A stretch of DNA of 35,669 nucleotides from Henriciella sp. (GTDB lineage Bacteria; Pseudomonadota; Alphaproteobacteria; Caulobacterales; Hyphomonadaceae): the NCBI GenBank assembly GCA_027019605.1, contig JALUWJ010000244.1, forward strand, positions 1-35,669, in the 5' to 3' direction. The number at the start of each line of letters is the position of its first letter. Within the stretch, counting starts at the first letter, position 1. Made by a program: the position numbers and the translations under genes. The notes beneath the pieces were generated by a model. The model searched no databases and was not told the DNA's origin. It saw nothing but the letters and a program-made list of their open reading frames with translations. Below, in pieces: positions 7,607 through 15,576 of this stretch.

Positions 7607-8254
7607 TCAGACGCGCCCAACCAGCATTGCCCACAAGACACTTAACCGCTTCTGAAGCGCCGACAGGTTTCGCCCCTTTTTCCAGGCATGCCGCAGACGG
7701 TAGTGCGCTATGGCAGGGCGAAGCGCGGACTCGGCTTTTTGGCGGGGCGCGGTTTCGGCCACTGCATCGCCGCGCCGAAGCGCTGCCCATTCGCGTGCAA
7801 TATCCCCGAAAGCCTCAGCCTCTTGCCCGAGCAGTTTCGCCGCGATGTACACCAATTTGTCTTCCGGCTCCGCCGCACGGTCTTCCGCCAAGAACGCTGC
7901 CTCATGCGCCTCCACAAGCTGCTCCAATTGCTCGAAATCGACATCCGCGCGCGGCAAATATGCGCCGAGCGCAAGCACGACATCATGCTGACGCGGTGTC
8001 CCTTGCCGTAATTCTTCCAGCGCATCGCGCCACCATTGAAACCGGATCTGCCCCATCGTGTGATCCGTGACGACCGTTCGCACCCGAGCCAACTCATAGT
8101 AAAATGCATACAAAACAATCAGCGCAGAACGGGCCTCATCCGGCGCATACCGGCTCGACAACCAACGCTCTTCATCGACGGTTTGAATCCGCTGATCCAA
8201 ACGCGCGACAATTTCTTTCATAGAATCACTGGCAGGACTGGTCATGGAACCCAT
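7607..8254 (-). CDS. Squalene/phytoene synthase-fold protein, NDUFAF6-like
   Basis: The 215-residue product belongs to the trans-isoprenyl-diphosphate synthase fold (squalene/phytoene synthase family). The segment ALIVLYAFYYELARVRTVV followed by TMGQIRFQWWRDALEEL closely resembles the mitochondrial complex I assembly factor NDUFAF6. The aspartate-rich DxxxD metal-binding motifs of true prenyl synthases are not visible where expected: the first one is replaced by FYYELARV. It is therefore probably not a terpene synthase. A role in respiratory complex assembly is inference from resemblance. It is shorter than most family members (about 250-300). The start is uncertain: ATGs at 8254, 8245 and 8221 all lack a good ribosome binding site. 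It is divergent from sodB with a 57-base gap. Confidence 0.75.
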   Translation of the reverse strand: MGSMTSPASDSMKEIVARLDQRIQTVDEERWLSSRYAPDEARSALIVLYAFYYELARVRTVVTDHTMGQIRFQWWRDALEELRQGTPRQHDVVLALGAYLPRADVDFEQLEQLVEAHEAAFLAEDRAAEPEDKLVYIAAKLLGQEAEAFGDIAREWAALRRGDAVAETAPRQKAESALRPAIAHYRLRHAWKKGRNLSALQKRLSVLWAMLVGRV

Positions 8255-8311
8255 ATCTGTGGCAAAGGCTGCGCAGAAACAGCGATAAAATTCTTCAAGG
8301 AGACCAACGAC

Positions 8312-8917
8312 ATGGCTTTTGACCTACCAGAACTTCCCTATGGCCGCGATGGCCTCGCCCCGCATATCTCAGAAGACACGCTGAACTTCCACCACGGCAA
8401 GCACCACAATGCGTACGTCACCAACCTCAACAAATTGATTGATGGCACTGACCTCGCAGACGCTTCCCTGGAAGATATCGTCAAGGCAGCAGCCGGCGAT
8501 GCGGCAAAAGCAGGCCTCTTCAACAATGCGGCGCAGGTTTGGAACCACACATTTTACTGGCACTCTATGAAGCCAGGTGGCGGCGGTGCCCCGCACGGCA
8601 AAATCGCAGAACTGATCGAACGTGACTTTGGCTCATACGACGAGTTCGCGACCCAGTTTAAAGCCGCTGGCGGTGGCCAGTTCGGTTCTGGTTGGGCTTG
8701 GCTCGTCCTGAAAGACGGCAAGCTTGCCATCACCAAAACACCAAACGCTGAAACTCCTCTGACAGAAGCCGGTGTCACACCGATTCTGACCATGGATGTT
8801 TGGGAACACGCTTACTATCTCGATTACCAGAACTCTCGCCCCAACTATATGGCGAGCTTCCTGGACAATCTGGTCAACTGGGACTTTGCCAACCAAAACC
8901 TGGCAGACGCCTCATAG
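8312..8917 (+). CDS. sodB: Superoxide dismutase, Fe type
   Basis: Dismutates superoxide to oxygen and hydrogen peroxide in the cytoplasm. The 201-residue protein aligns from end to end with E. coli SodB by eye. Metal ligands are H27 (FHHGKHHNAYV), H79 (WNHTFYW), D162 and H166 (MDVWEHAYYLDY). The outer-sphere glutamine comes from the N-terminal half (Q75 in NNAAQVWNHT), which is the iron-type pattern. The ATG at 8312 is chosen because AAGGAGA lies 8 bases upstream and it matches family starts; the open frame extends further upstream only by chance. It is followed by a strong terminator, so it is probably monocistronic. Confidence 0.97.
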   Translation: MAFDLPELPYGRDGLAPHISEDTLNFHHGKHHNAYVTNLNKLIDGTDLADASLEDIVKAAAGDAAKAGLFNNAAQVWNHTFYWHSMKPGGGGAPHGKIAELIERDFGSYDEFATQFKAAGGGQFGSGWAWLVLKDGKLAITKTPNAETPLTEAGVTPILTMDVWEHAYYLDYQNSRPNYMASFLDNLVNWDFANQNLADAS

Positions 8918-8963
8918 TCGCGTTGGCGACAACCTAAAAAGCACACTCTTTTGGAGATTGAAG

Positions 8964-8990
8964 AGCCCACCTTTGCCGGTGGGCTTTTTT
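8964..8990 (+). terminator. Factor-independent terminator after sodB
   Basis: Stem AGCCCACC (8964-8971) with GGTGGGCT (8978-8985), a 6-base loop, and a run of six T ending at 8990. It lies about 46 bases after the sodB stop. Confidence 0.92.
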
Positions 8991-9066
8991 GCATTATGTG
9001 CGGCGCAACATGTTTGCCGGCGCAGTGATTCTAAGTCGGCCCCGCTGTTCAATTCGGAGCAGCTTG

Positions 9067-10566
9067 ATGAGACCGACCTTAGAATTCCAGCTGGACAACA
9101 CATTGACTGACGAACCTAAAATTACATTCGCTGAGCTAAACCTCGATCCTCGCATTCAAACGGCGATTGACGCCGCTGGATACGAACACCCGACGCCGAT
9201 CCAGGAAAAAGCCATTCCGGTGATCAAAAAAGGTGGGGACGTCACCGGCATTGCGCAGACCGGTACCGGCAAGACCGCAGCCTTCACGCTGCCAATGATG
9301 CACCGCCTGGCCAAAGGCCGCGCCCGCGCCCGGATGCCGCGCAGCTTGATCCTCTGCCCTACCCGTGAGCTCGCCGCACAAGTGGCTGAGAATTTCGAGA
9401 CCTATGGCAAGGACCTGAAGCTCAATATGGCCCTGCTGATTGGCGGCGTGAGCTTTAAAGAGCAAGAACAGAAACTGACCCGCGGTGTCGATGTCTTGAT
9501 CGCGACTCCGGGGCGCCTGATCGATCAGTTCGAACGTGGCAAGATCCTGCTGACCGGTGTTGAAGTCTTCACCATCGACGAAGCCGACCGTATGCTCGAC
9601 ATGGGTTTCATTCCGGACATTGAGAAGATCTGCAAATTGCTGCCCCCGCGCCGCCAGACCCTACTCTTCTCTGCGACCATGCCGAAAGAAATCGCCCGGC
9701 TCGCCAAGACCTTCCAGAAAGACCCGGCCCGCATTGAAGTTGCGCGCCAGTCAAAGACGGCCGAGACGATCAAACAACACGTGGTCAAACTCGAGCGCGG
9801 CGATGACAAAGCCAAGCGCACCGCGCTGCGCCGCGTGATCGAAAGCCGCGATGTGAAAAATGGCATCGTGTTTTGCAATCGCAAACGCGAAGTCGACATT
9901 GTCGCCAAGTCGCTCTCCAAGCATGGCTTTAGCGCCGCGCCGATCCATGGTGACCTGCCGCAAAGCGCGCGGATGGACACGCTGAACAAGTTCCGTGACG
10001 GGGAGTTGCAGCTACTGGTCGCATCGGATGTTGCTGCCCGCGGACTTGATATCCCGGATGTTGGACACGTGTTCAATTACGCGCCGCCGCCCAAAGATGA
10101 AGACTATGTCCACCGTATTGGTCGCACCGGTCGCGCTGGGCGTGAAGGTGAGAGCTTCACGATTGTCGGGCCAGACGACGCCAAAGGCTGGCGCGGCGTG
10201 ATGATGCTGATCAAGACCGACGTTGAAGAGTTTATGCCCGAAGGCTTAGCCGAAGAGCTCGAGAGCCTGCCGACGGATGGCGACCGCCGGCGCGGTCGCG
10301 GCGAACGTGGCAGTCGGCGCAGAGACCGCAGCGAGAGCCGAGGTGAAGGTCGCGGACGCGCGCGCGGACGTAAAGACAAAGAGCGAAGCGAAGTGGTCGA
10401 AGACGCTGCGCCTCAAGAGGCGAGCGAAGACACGCCAAAGCCAAAGCGTGACCGCAAGGACCGCCCGAAGCGCGATTTCAAGCGCAAAGACGACGACCTC
10501 ATCCTCGAACCCGCCCCTGATGTGGTCAAAGGATTCGGCGACGACATACCGGCTTTTCTTAAATAG
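9067..10566 (+). CDS. DEAD-box ATP-dependent RNA helicase (RhlE-like)
   Basis: ATP-dependent RNA unwinding, probably in rRNA maturation, cold adaptation or mRNA decay. Of 499 residues the helicase core spans about 20-385. It has a Q motif (GYEHPTPIQ), motif I AQTGTGKT at 64-71, PTREL at 98-102, TPGR, DEAD at 171-174, SAT at 202-204, and HRIGRTGR at 349-356. The C-terminal 110 residues or so are low complexity: an Arg/Gly/Glu-rich stretch (RRRGRGERGSRRRDR) followed by a Lys/Arg/Asp-rich tail, typical of RNA-binding extensions of RhlE-type proteins. The ATG at 9067 has GGAG 8 bases upstream. The open frame reaches back to 8989 but that part overlaps the sodB terminator. A TTG start a few codons later (LTDEPKITF) is a less likely alternative. 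Confidence 0.95.
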   Translation: MRPTLEFQLDNTLTDEPKITFAELNLDPRIQTAIDAAGYEHPTPIQEKAIPVIKKGGDVTGIAQTGTGKTAAFTLPMMHRLAKGRARARMPRSLILCPTRELAAQVAENFETYGKDLKLNMALLIGGVSFKEQEQKLTRGVDVLIATPGRLIDQFERGKILLTGVEVFTIDEADRMLDMGFIPDIEKICKLLPPRRQTLLFSATMPKEIARLAKTFQKDPARIEVARQSKTAETIKQHVVKLERGDDKAKRTALRRVIESRDVKNGIVFCNRKREVDIVAKSLSKHGFSAAPIHGDLPQSARMDTLNKFRDGELQLLVASDVAARGLDIPDVGHVFNYAPPPKDEDYVHRIGRTGRAGREGESFTIVGPDDAKGWRGVMMLIKTDVEEFMPEGLAEELESLPTDGDRRRGRGERGSRRRDRSESRGEGRGRARGRKDKERSEVVEDAAPQEASEDTPKPKRDRKDRPKRDFKRKDDDLILEPAPDVVKGFGDDIPAFLK

Positions 10567-10597
10567 ATTCCACTTGCGATAATTATATTGAAATATA

Positions 10598-10623
10598 CTC
10601 TGCCCTCAGGATCAAAGGCAGAG
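10598..10623 (+). other. Small inverted repeat before the S9 peptidase start
   Basis: CTCTGCC (10598-10604) and GGCAGAG (10617-10623) are perfect arms with a 12-base loop, ending 4 bases before the start codon at 10628. It could fold in the mRNA and affect translation initiation. There is no T-run, so a terminator for the helicase gene is unlikely. Confidence 0.35.
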
Positions 10624-10627
10624 ACTC

Positions 10628-12574
10628 ATGCGGACCACAATACTAGCATCTCTATTACTTTTTGTTTTCACCATAAGTCATGCGAGTGCCCAATCAGACT
10701 ATCCGCAACCGCCTCTCGAGGCCTATGGCGCGTTGCCGCAAATCTCCGATGCAGAAATCTCCCCTGATGGATCTAAAGTCGCGACGATCGTGAATTTTGA
10801 GGGTGGAACGCGAGTTGTCGTGTTTGACCTTGAAGGCGGCGCCCCCGTTCAAATCGGTGTCAAAAATATAAAAGCAGACAGTGTCAGCTTCTACGACAAT
10901 GAGAACGTTATATTTCGCGCGCGTAAAACCGAAACGACGTTCGGATACCGCGGCGAATTCGAATATAGCGGCGCCTTCGTCATCAATCTGGAATCAACCG
11001 AAACGCAGCAACTCTTGCGGCGGACAGAAAATCTCCACCCGGCACAATCTGGTCTGGGTGAAATCGTAGGCCGCGGCCCTAACGCTGGCGAAGTTCTGAT
11101 GCCCGCTTATGTTGGCGGCGGCGTCAGCGAGGCTCGTTATGATCTGCTCCGCGTAGAACTGGACTATCCCCGGGGGCGGCGGTTCGTGCCAGGCTCAGCC
11201 GATACAAAAGACTGGTTCGTCAACGATGATGGCGAGGTCTTGGCCCGGGTTCGCTACGACAACTCGAAAAACCGGCTACGGGTTCAAACTTATGAAAGCC
11301 GGAAATGGACCACAATATTCACAGCAGAGACTGAGATTCCATGGTTATATCAAGGTGTTACCCCAGACGAGTCGGGTCTTGTATACATCTCTGAAACAGA
11401 TGATGGACACCAGCTGATGAGCCTTCGATTTGATGGCTCCCAAGACGGGCCAATTGTGCCTCCAAATGGACGCGAGATCGAAGCCGTTTATTCGGACAAT
11501 AATCGCAAAGTCCTCGGCGTTCGCTATGCTGGCGTAGACCCCGACTACGCATTCTTGGATCCGTCCCTCCAAGAAAGCTTCGATGCGGTTTCAGAGGCGT
11601 TTCAAGGCGCAACGATCTATCTGGACTCTTGGACAGATGACCGAGAAACAGTCCTCTATCAGGTCTTGGACTTCAGTCTCGGCGATGTTTGGATCACTCA
11701 TCACGCACCGACAAATGAGCTTAGTCTCGTCGCCAAGAGCCGTCCGGATATTCCCGTGGAAGCCATCGCCCCGATGATGAGCATCGAATACAGAGGCCAG
11801 GACGATCTCACAATCCAAGCCATCCTGACGGTTCCGCCAAATTTTCGTCCCGGCGAGTCCGCTCCCAGCCCAGCGATTATGTTACCGCATGGCGGACCTG
11901 CCGCTTACGATCGCTTTGACTTTGATTGGATGGCACAATTTTTCGCCAATCGGGGATATCTCGTCATCCAGCCCAACTTTAGAGGCTCAACCGGTTTCGG
12001 CGAGGCGTTTCAAGACGCTGGCCGAGGAGAGTGGGGCGGCAAGATGCAAGACGATCTCACTGACGGCGTCAACGCGCTCGTCAAAGCTGGGTATGTGGAT
12101 GCAGAGAATGTGTGCATCATTGGCGCGAGCTATGGCGGGTATGCGGCACTCGCGGGCGCTGTTTTTACGCCGGATCTCTACAAATGCGTCATCGCGATCG
12201 CCCCGGTGAGCGACTTAAACCGAATGCTGAGTGATGGAAAACGTCGTTATGGGAGCAATCACTGGGTGGTTAGTTACTGGGAAGATATCTTGGCAGAAGG
12301 CGACGCGCGGCGGAAGAAATTGAGATCTATTTCTCCAGTAAATTTTGCGGAAAACGCGACAGCCCCGGTCCTCTTGATCCATGGCGATGATGATACCGTC
12401 GTGCCTTATGCGCAGAGCACCAGGATGCGAAACGCGCTGAAACACGCCGACAAGGAAGTCGAACTGATCAAGCTCAAAGGTGAAGATCACTGGCTGTCTG
12501 TCGCTGACACGCGGATGCAAACCTTGCGCGCAATGGAGCAGTTTCTGGACACTCATATGCCAGTGGCCAACTAA
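10628..12574 (+). CDS. Secreted S9-family (prolyl oligopeptidase-type) serine peptidase
   Basis: Alpha/beta-hydrolase peptidase of the dipeptidyl/acylaminoacyl-peptidase group, likely degrading short peptides in the periplasm. The 648-residue product has a signal peptide (MRTTILASLLLFVFTISHASA, cleavage near 21-22) and an N-terminal beta-propeller-like half. The hydrolase domain begins near residue 400 (MLPHGGPAAYD). The catalytic triad is S501 (GASYGGYAA), D589 (HGDDDTVVP) and H621 (GEDHWLS). Length and architecture are normal for the family. No strong Shine-Dalgarno is visible. Its codon use looks somewhat less GC-biased by eye than its neighbours, not computed. It is convergent with the aldehyde dehydrogenase gene across a shared terminator. 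Confidence 0.93.
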   Translation: MRTTILASLLLFVFTISHASAQSDYPQPPLEAYGALPQISDAEISPDGSKVATIVNFEGGTRVVVFDLEGGAPVQIGVKNIKADSVSFYDNENVIFRARKTETTFGYRGEFEYSGAFVINLESTETQQLLRRTENLHPAQSGLGEIVGRGPNAGEVLMPAYVGGGVSEARYDLLRVELDYPRGRRFVPGSADTKDWFVNDDGEVLARVRYDNSKNRLRVQTYESRKWTTIFTAETEIPWLYQGVTPDESGLVYISETDDGHQLMSLRFDGSQDGPIVPPNGREIEAVYSDNNRKVLGVRYAGVDPDYAFLDPSLQESFDAVSEAFQGATIYLDSWTDDRETVLYQVLDFSLGDVWITHHAPTNELSLVAKSRPDIPVEAIAPMMSIEYRGQDDLTIQAILTVPPNFRPGESAPSPAIMLPHGGPAAYDRFDFDWMAQFFANRGYLVIQPNFRGSTGFGEAFQDAGRGEWGGKMQDDLTDGVNALVKAGYVDAENVCIIGASYGGYAALAGAVFTPDLYKCVIAIAPVSDLNRMLSDGKRRYGSNHWVVSYWEDILAEGDARRKKLRSISPVNFAENATAPVLLIHGDDDTVVPYAQSTRMRNALKHADKEVELIKLKGEDHWLSVADTRMQTLRAMEQFLDTHMPVAN

Positions 12575-12600
12575 AAAAGCCGCCCGGAAGGACGGCTTCT
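12573..12600. terminator. Bidirectional terminator between convergent genes
   Basis: Stem AAGCCG (12577-12582) with CGGCTT (12593-12598), extended by CC/GG after one mismatch around a short loop. It is flanked by AAAAAA on the left, giving a strong U-run for the minus-strand gene, and by CTCTT on the right, which is weaker for the plus strand. Confidence 0.8.
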
Positions 12601-12620
12601 CTTAGAGATGAAACATGCGC

Positions 12621-14057
12621 CTACTTCTTGATGCGGCCTTGCACTTGTTTGCGAAACTTGTCGCCGTATGGCGGGCGCATCATGGCGAGGATCTCATTGC
12701 CGGTTTGCGTGTAGATCGCCTTCTTGTGGCTGAACTCGTAGAAACCATCGCGGCCGTGATACGCGCCCATGCCCGATGGGCCGACGCCGCCAAAGGGCAG
12801 ATCTTCTTGTGCGACGTGGAAGATCACATCGTTCACGGTTACGCCGCCTGAGGTTGTGTTGTTGAGCACCATGTCACGCTCGTTGGCATCATCACCGAAA
12901 TAGTAGAGGCCAAGCGGGCGCGGATGGTCATTGATGTAAGCCACCGCATCCTTGGTCTCATTATATGATTTAAGCGGCAGGATCGGTCCGAAGATCTCGT
13001 CCTGCATCACTTTCATATCATCGGTTGGGTTCAGCACGATGTGCGGCGCCATTTTATGGTGCGGCTGCTGCGTGAAATTCTCGTTCTGCGGATTGATCTC
13101 AATCACTTCAGCGCCCTTCTCGCGCGCATCGTCGAGATAGGAGTTGAGGCGGTCATAGTGGCGCTGATTGACGATCGACGTGTAGTCATCATTATCCTTC
13201 AGCCCATCAGCGTACATTTTGCCAACTGCCGCCTGCGCCGCACCGACAAATTCTCCGGTCTTTTCTTCAGGCACAAAGGCATAGTCTGGCGCCAAGCAGA
13301 TTTGACCCGCGTTCAGCGTCTTACCGGCCATGATCCGGCTCGCGGCTTTCTGAACGTCTGCGGATTTACCCAGAACAACCGGCGACTTACCGCCGAGCTC
13401 TAGCGTTAGCGGCACCAAATTATCGGCCGCGGCGCGCATCACGTGGTGAGCAATTGAAGTCGCGCCCGTAAAGACGATGTGATCGAATGGCAGCTGCGTG
13501 AAGGATGCGCCAACATCAGGTCCGCCGGTGACAACCGCAACTTCTTCTTCGGTGTAATATTTGGCGATCAGCTCCGCCATCAGCTCGCTGGTTTTCTCAG
13601 TGAACTCAGACGGCTTGATCATCGCGCGATTGCCCGCTGCGAAGACGTTGGCCAAAGGCGCAAAGGTCAGGTTCACCGGGAAATTCCACGGGCTGATAAT
13701 GCCGATAGAGCCTTTTGGTTGATATTGAATTTGCGCTTTTGACCCCAACAGTCCCAGCGGGAATTCAACGCCGCGTTTTTCAGGACGCATCCATTTGCGC
13801 ATATGTTTCTTTGAGAATTTCAGTGCCCCAATGGAGCCCGCGATATCCGTCAGATTTGACTGGTCGACAGAGCGATGTCCGAAATCCTCGGCCATGGCTT
13901 GAGCGAGGGCGTCGCCATGCGTCACCAGGAGGTCAATAGACTTGTCGATCCACGCTTCGCGCTGCGCTGCGGACGGAATACCGTCTCGAATGTGGGCCGC
14001 TTTCTGTTTGGCGAGAATGGCGCCCATGCCATCCGCTGAAAGTCCGTCCAATGCCAT
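12621..14057 (-). CDS. Aldehyde dehydrogenase, coniferyl aldehyde dehydrogenase type
   Basis: NAD(P)-dependent oxidation of an aldehyde to the acid. Of 478 residues, the catalytic residues are N125 (PWNFP), E220 (LELGGKSP) and C254 (NAGQICLAPDY). The GQICLAPDY context and C-terminal YHGRDGFYEFSHKKAI are those of the CalB/coniferyl and fatty aldehyde subgroup. The real substrate, aromatic or long-chain aldehyde, cannot be told from sequence. The C-terminus is basic and lacks an obvious membrane anchor. ATG 14057 has GGAGG 5 bases upstream. It is divergent from a PaaG-like crotonase with a 138-base shared control region. Confidence 0.94.
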   Translation of the reverse strand: MALDGLSADGMGAILAKQKAAHIRDGIPSAAQREAWIDKSIDLLVTHGDALAQAMAEDFGHRSVDQSNLTDIAGSIGALKFSKKHMRKWMRPEKRGVEFPLGLLGSKAQIQYQPKGSIGIISPWNFPVNLTFAPLANVFAAGNRAMIKPSEFTEKTSELMAELIAKYYTEEEVAVVTGGPDVGASFTQLPFDHIVFTGATSIAHHVMRAAADNLVPLTLELGGKSPVVLGKSADVQKAASRIMAGKTLNAGQICLAPDYAFVPEEKTGEFVGAAQAAVGKMYADGLKDNDDYTSIVNQRHYDRLNSYLDDAREKGAEVIEINPQNENFTQQPHHKMAPHIVLNPTDDMKVMQDEIFGPILPLKSYNETKDAVAYINDHPRPLGLYYFGDDANERDMVLNNTTSGGVTVNDVIFHVAQEDLPFGGVGPSGMGAYHGRDGFYEFSHKKAIYTQTGNEILAMMRPPYGDKFRKQVQGRIKK

Positions 14058-14138
14058 TGTATCCTCCGGGGTGAATTATCGTTGACGTAAAGGATAACCT
14101 AGAAATGCCAGAACACAAAACAAATCCGCCTGCCCCCA

Positions 14139-14148
14139 CGTCACGGTT
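14139..14148 (+). promoter_or_regulatory. CGTCACGGTT motif upstream of the PaaG-like crotonase
   Basis: One copy of a 10-base motif that also occurs twice in the control region of the second crotonase gene (31692-31701 and 31719-31728, opposite strand). In all cases it reads CGTCACGGTT towards the crotonase start, 57 to 92 bases upstream. It may be a shared operator; the regulator is unknown. Confidence 0.35.
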
Positions 14149-14195
14149 TTCAGCGCCGCGCAGCTGAATAGATTGAGGCAAAACGGGAGAGCGCC

Positions 14196-14984
14196 ATGAG
14201 CTTCAAGAAGATTTCCTATGAGGTCGTCGACGACATCGCGACGATTGCCTTCAATGACCCATCGACGATGAACGCTGCGGGCATCGACACAATCGAAGAA
14301 ATGTCCCTCGCGATTGAAAATGCCGCAGACGAAGCGCGTTGTACGATCATAACCGGCAATGGCCGCGGGTTTTGCTCCGGCGCGAACCTGTCGGCGCGCC
14401 CAGATGGCGCCCCAGCGCAAGGCAAACCTGATGCCGGCAAAGCGCTCGATTCTCACTATAACCCGTTCATCAAAGCGATGCGCACGCACCCGCATCCGAT
14501 CATTACCGCCGTCAATGGCGCGGCGGCCGGTGTCGGCTGCTCGATCGCCCTGATGGGGGATTTCATCATCGCCTCTGACAAAGGCTATTTTCTGCAGGCG
14601 TTCCGGCGAATTGGCCTGGTTCCAGACGGCGGTTCGACCTTCCTACTGCCGCGCATGGTGGGCCGCGCCAAAGCGATGGAAATGACTCTGTTCGGTGACA
14701 AAATTCCGGCCGAACAGGCGCTTGAATGGGGCATGATCAATCGCGTCGTCGCGCATGATCAACTGATGGATGAGGCCCGCACCTATGCAAAACGTTTGGC
14801 GGATGGCCCAACACAAGCGCTGGCAATGATCCGGGATCTGGTCTGGCAGGCGGAGGATAATGACTTTGACAGCCAGCTACAGGCTGAACGCTTTGCGCAG
14901 CGCACCGCCGGACGCCAACCCGATTTCCGGGAAGGCGTTCAGGCATTTCTTGAAAAGCGGCCGGCAAATTTCCGGAACAGCTAA
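14196..14984 (+). CDS. Enoyl-CoA hydratase/isomerase, PaaG-like
   Basis: Crotonase-superfamily enzyme of 262 residues acting on an acyl-CoA. The oxyanion-hole segments are GRGFCSGANLS (57-67) and NGAAAGVGCSIAL (107-119). At the active site the usual first glutamate is absent (QAFRRIGLVPDGGST). The second acidic residue is D144, the pattern of PaaG-type isomerases rather than classical two-glutamate hydratases. This suggests double-bond or ring isomerisation, but the substrate is unknown. GGGAG lies about 8 bases before ATG 14196. It is divergent from the aldehyde dehydrogenase. No other phenylacetate-pathway gene is in the window. Confidence 0.9.
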   Translation: MSFKKISYEVVDDIATIAFNDPSTMNAAGIDTIEEMSLAIENAADEARCTIITGNGRGFCSGANLSARPDGAPAQGKPDAGKALDSHYNPFIKAMRTHPHPIITAVNGAAAGVGCSIALMGDFIIASDKGYFLQAFRRIGLVPDGGSTFLLPRMVGRAKAMEMTLFGDKIPAEQALEWGMINRVVAHDQLMDEARTYAKRLADGPTQALAMIRDLVWQAEDNDFDSQLQAERFAQRTAGRQPDFREGVQAFLEKRPANFRNS

Positions 14985-14994
14985 CCGTTAGGTC

Positions 14995-15369
14995 TTAGAA
15001 CGTCATGCGGCGCGGAGATTTCACCTTCGCGCGGCGGGCCTGGATGGCGACGTCCAGCGCTTTGCGGCCCCAGGCCGATGCTTCGTCGCGATCATCGAGT
15101 GCGTTTACGGGCAATGACATATAGCTCATTTGAATGGTCTTGCCGGTGTTCGGGTTGGTCCATTCAAACGGCTCTCCGCCTTCTGACTCAAGGTGTTCTT
15201 TTAAGTGCTCGTCTGATTTGACATAGACACGGTCCTTGTCGATCAGAGCAAACATGTCTTCGCCGGAATAGACCCCGGCACCGCCAAACATTTTCCGAAT
15301 TCGGATTCGGCCAAGATTGGCGAATAGGTCTTCTACATAAGTGTGGAACGGGTTGTCCAATTTCGTCAT
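14995..15369 (-). CDS. TfoX N-terminal domain protein
   Basis: Small 124-residue protein with the TfoX/Sxy N-terminal domain (FANLGRIRIRKMFGGAGVYSG, DMFALIDKDRVYVKSD, YMSLP). Full-length TfoX in gammaproteobacteria regulates competence, but single-domain versions like this are widespread and their role is unknown. It ends in a basic tail (RRAKVKSPRRMTF). The start at 15369 has GGAGG about 6 bases upstream. It is convergent with the crotonase gene with only 10 bases between them and no clear terminator. Confidence 0.88.
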   Translation of the reverse strand: MTKLDNPFHTYVEDLFANLGRIRIRKMFGGAGVYSGEDMFALIDKDRVYVKSDEHLKEHLESEGGEPFEWTNPNTGKTIQMSYMSLPVNALDDRDEASAWGRKALDVAIQARRAKVKSPRRMTF

Positions 15370-15576
15370 TCAAATCCTCCGGTGGGTGACCCGCTATCTG
15401 TCTACCGGAACAAGCACCGGCGCGTTTTCGGGACTTACGCGGCGGAACATGGGATTTTTTTGCGGTTTGGCAAGACTGACAACGCTGACATAGTTCGTGA
15501 AAAGTTATTTCAGTTGTTTTGAGGCAGAAAATACCCCTGCGAACACGCGGTCTTTCGGAATGTTTCGCGTTTTAGG
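15370..15576. other. Intergenic region without a recognisable gene
   Basis: The 207 bases between the TfoX-domain gene and the end of the esterase gene, both on the minus strand. They presumably carry the promoter of the TfoX-domain gene. I see no clear terminator, repeat or small coding sequence. Confidence 0.5.

Noticed and set aside
14995-15369. Competence regulator TfoX/Sxy
   Set aside because: Only the N-terminal domain is present and no competence genes are near; called only as a domain protein.
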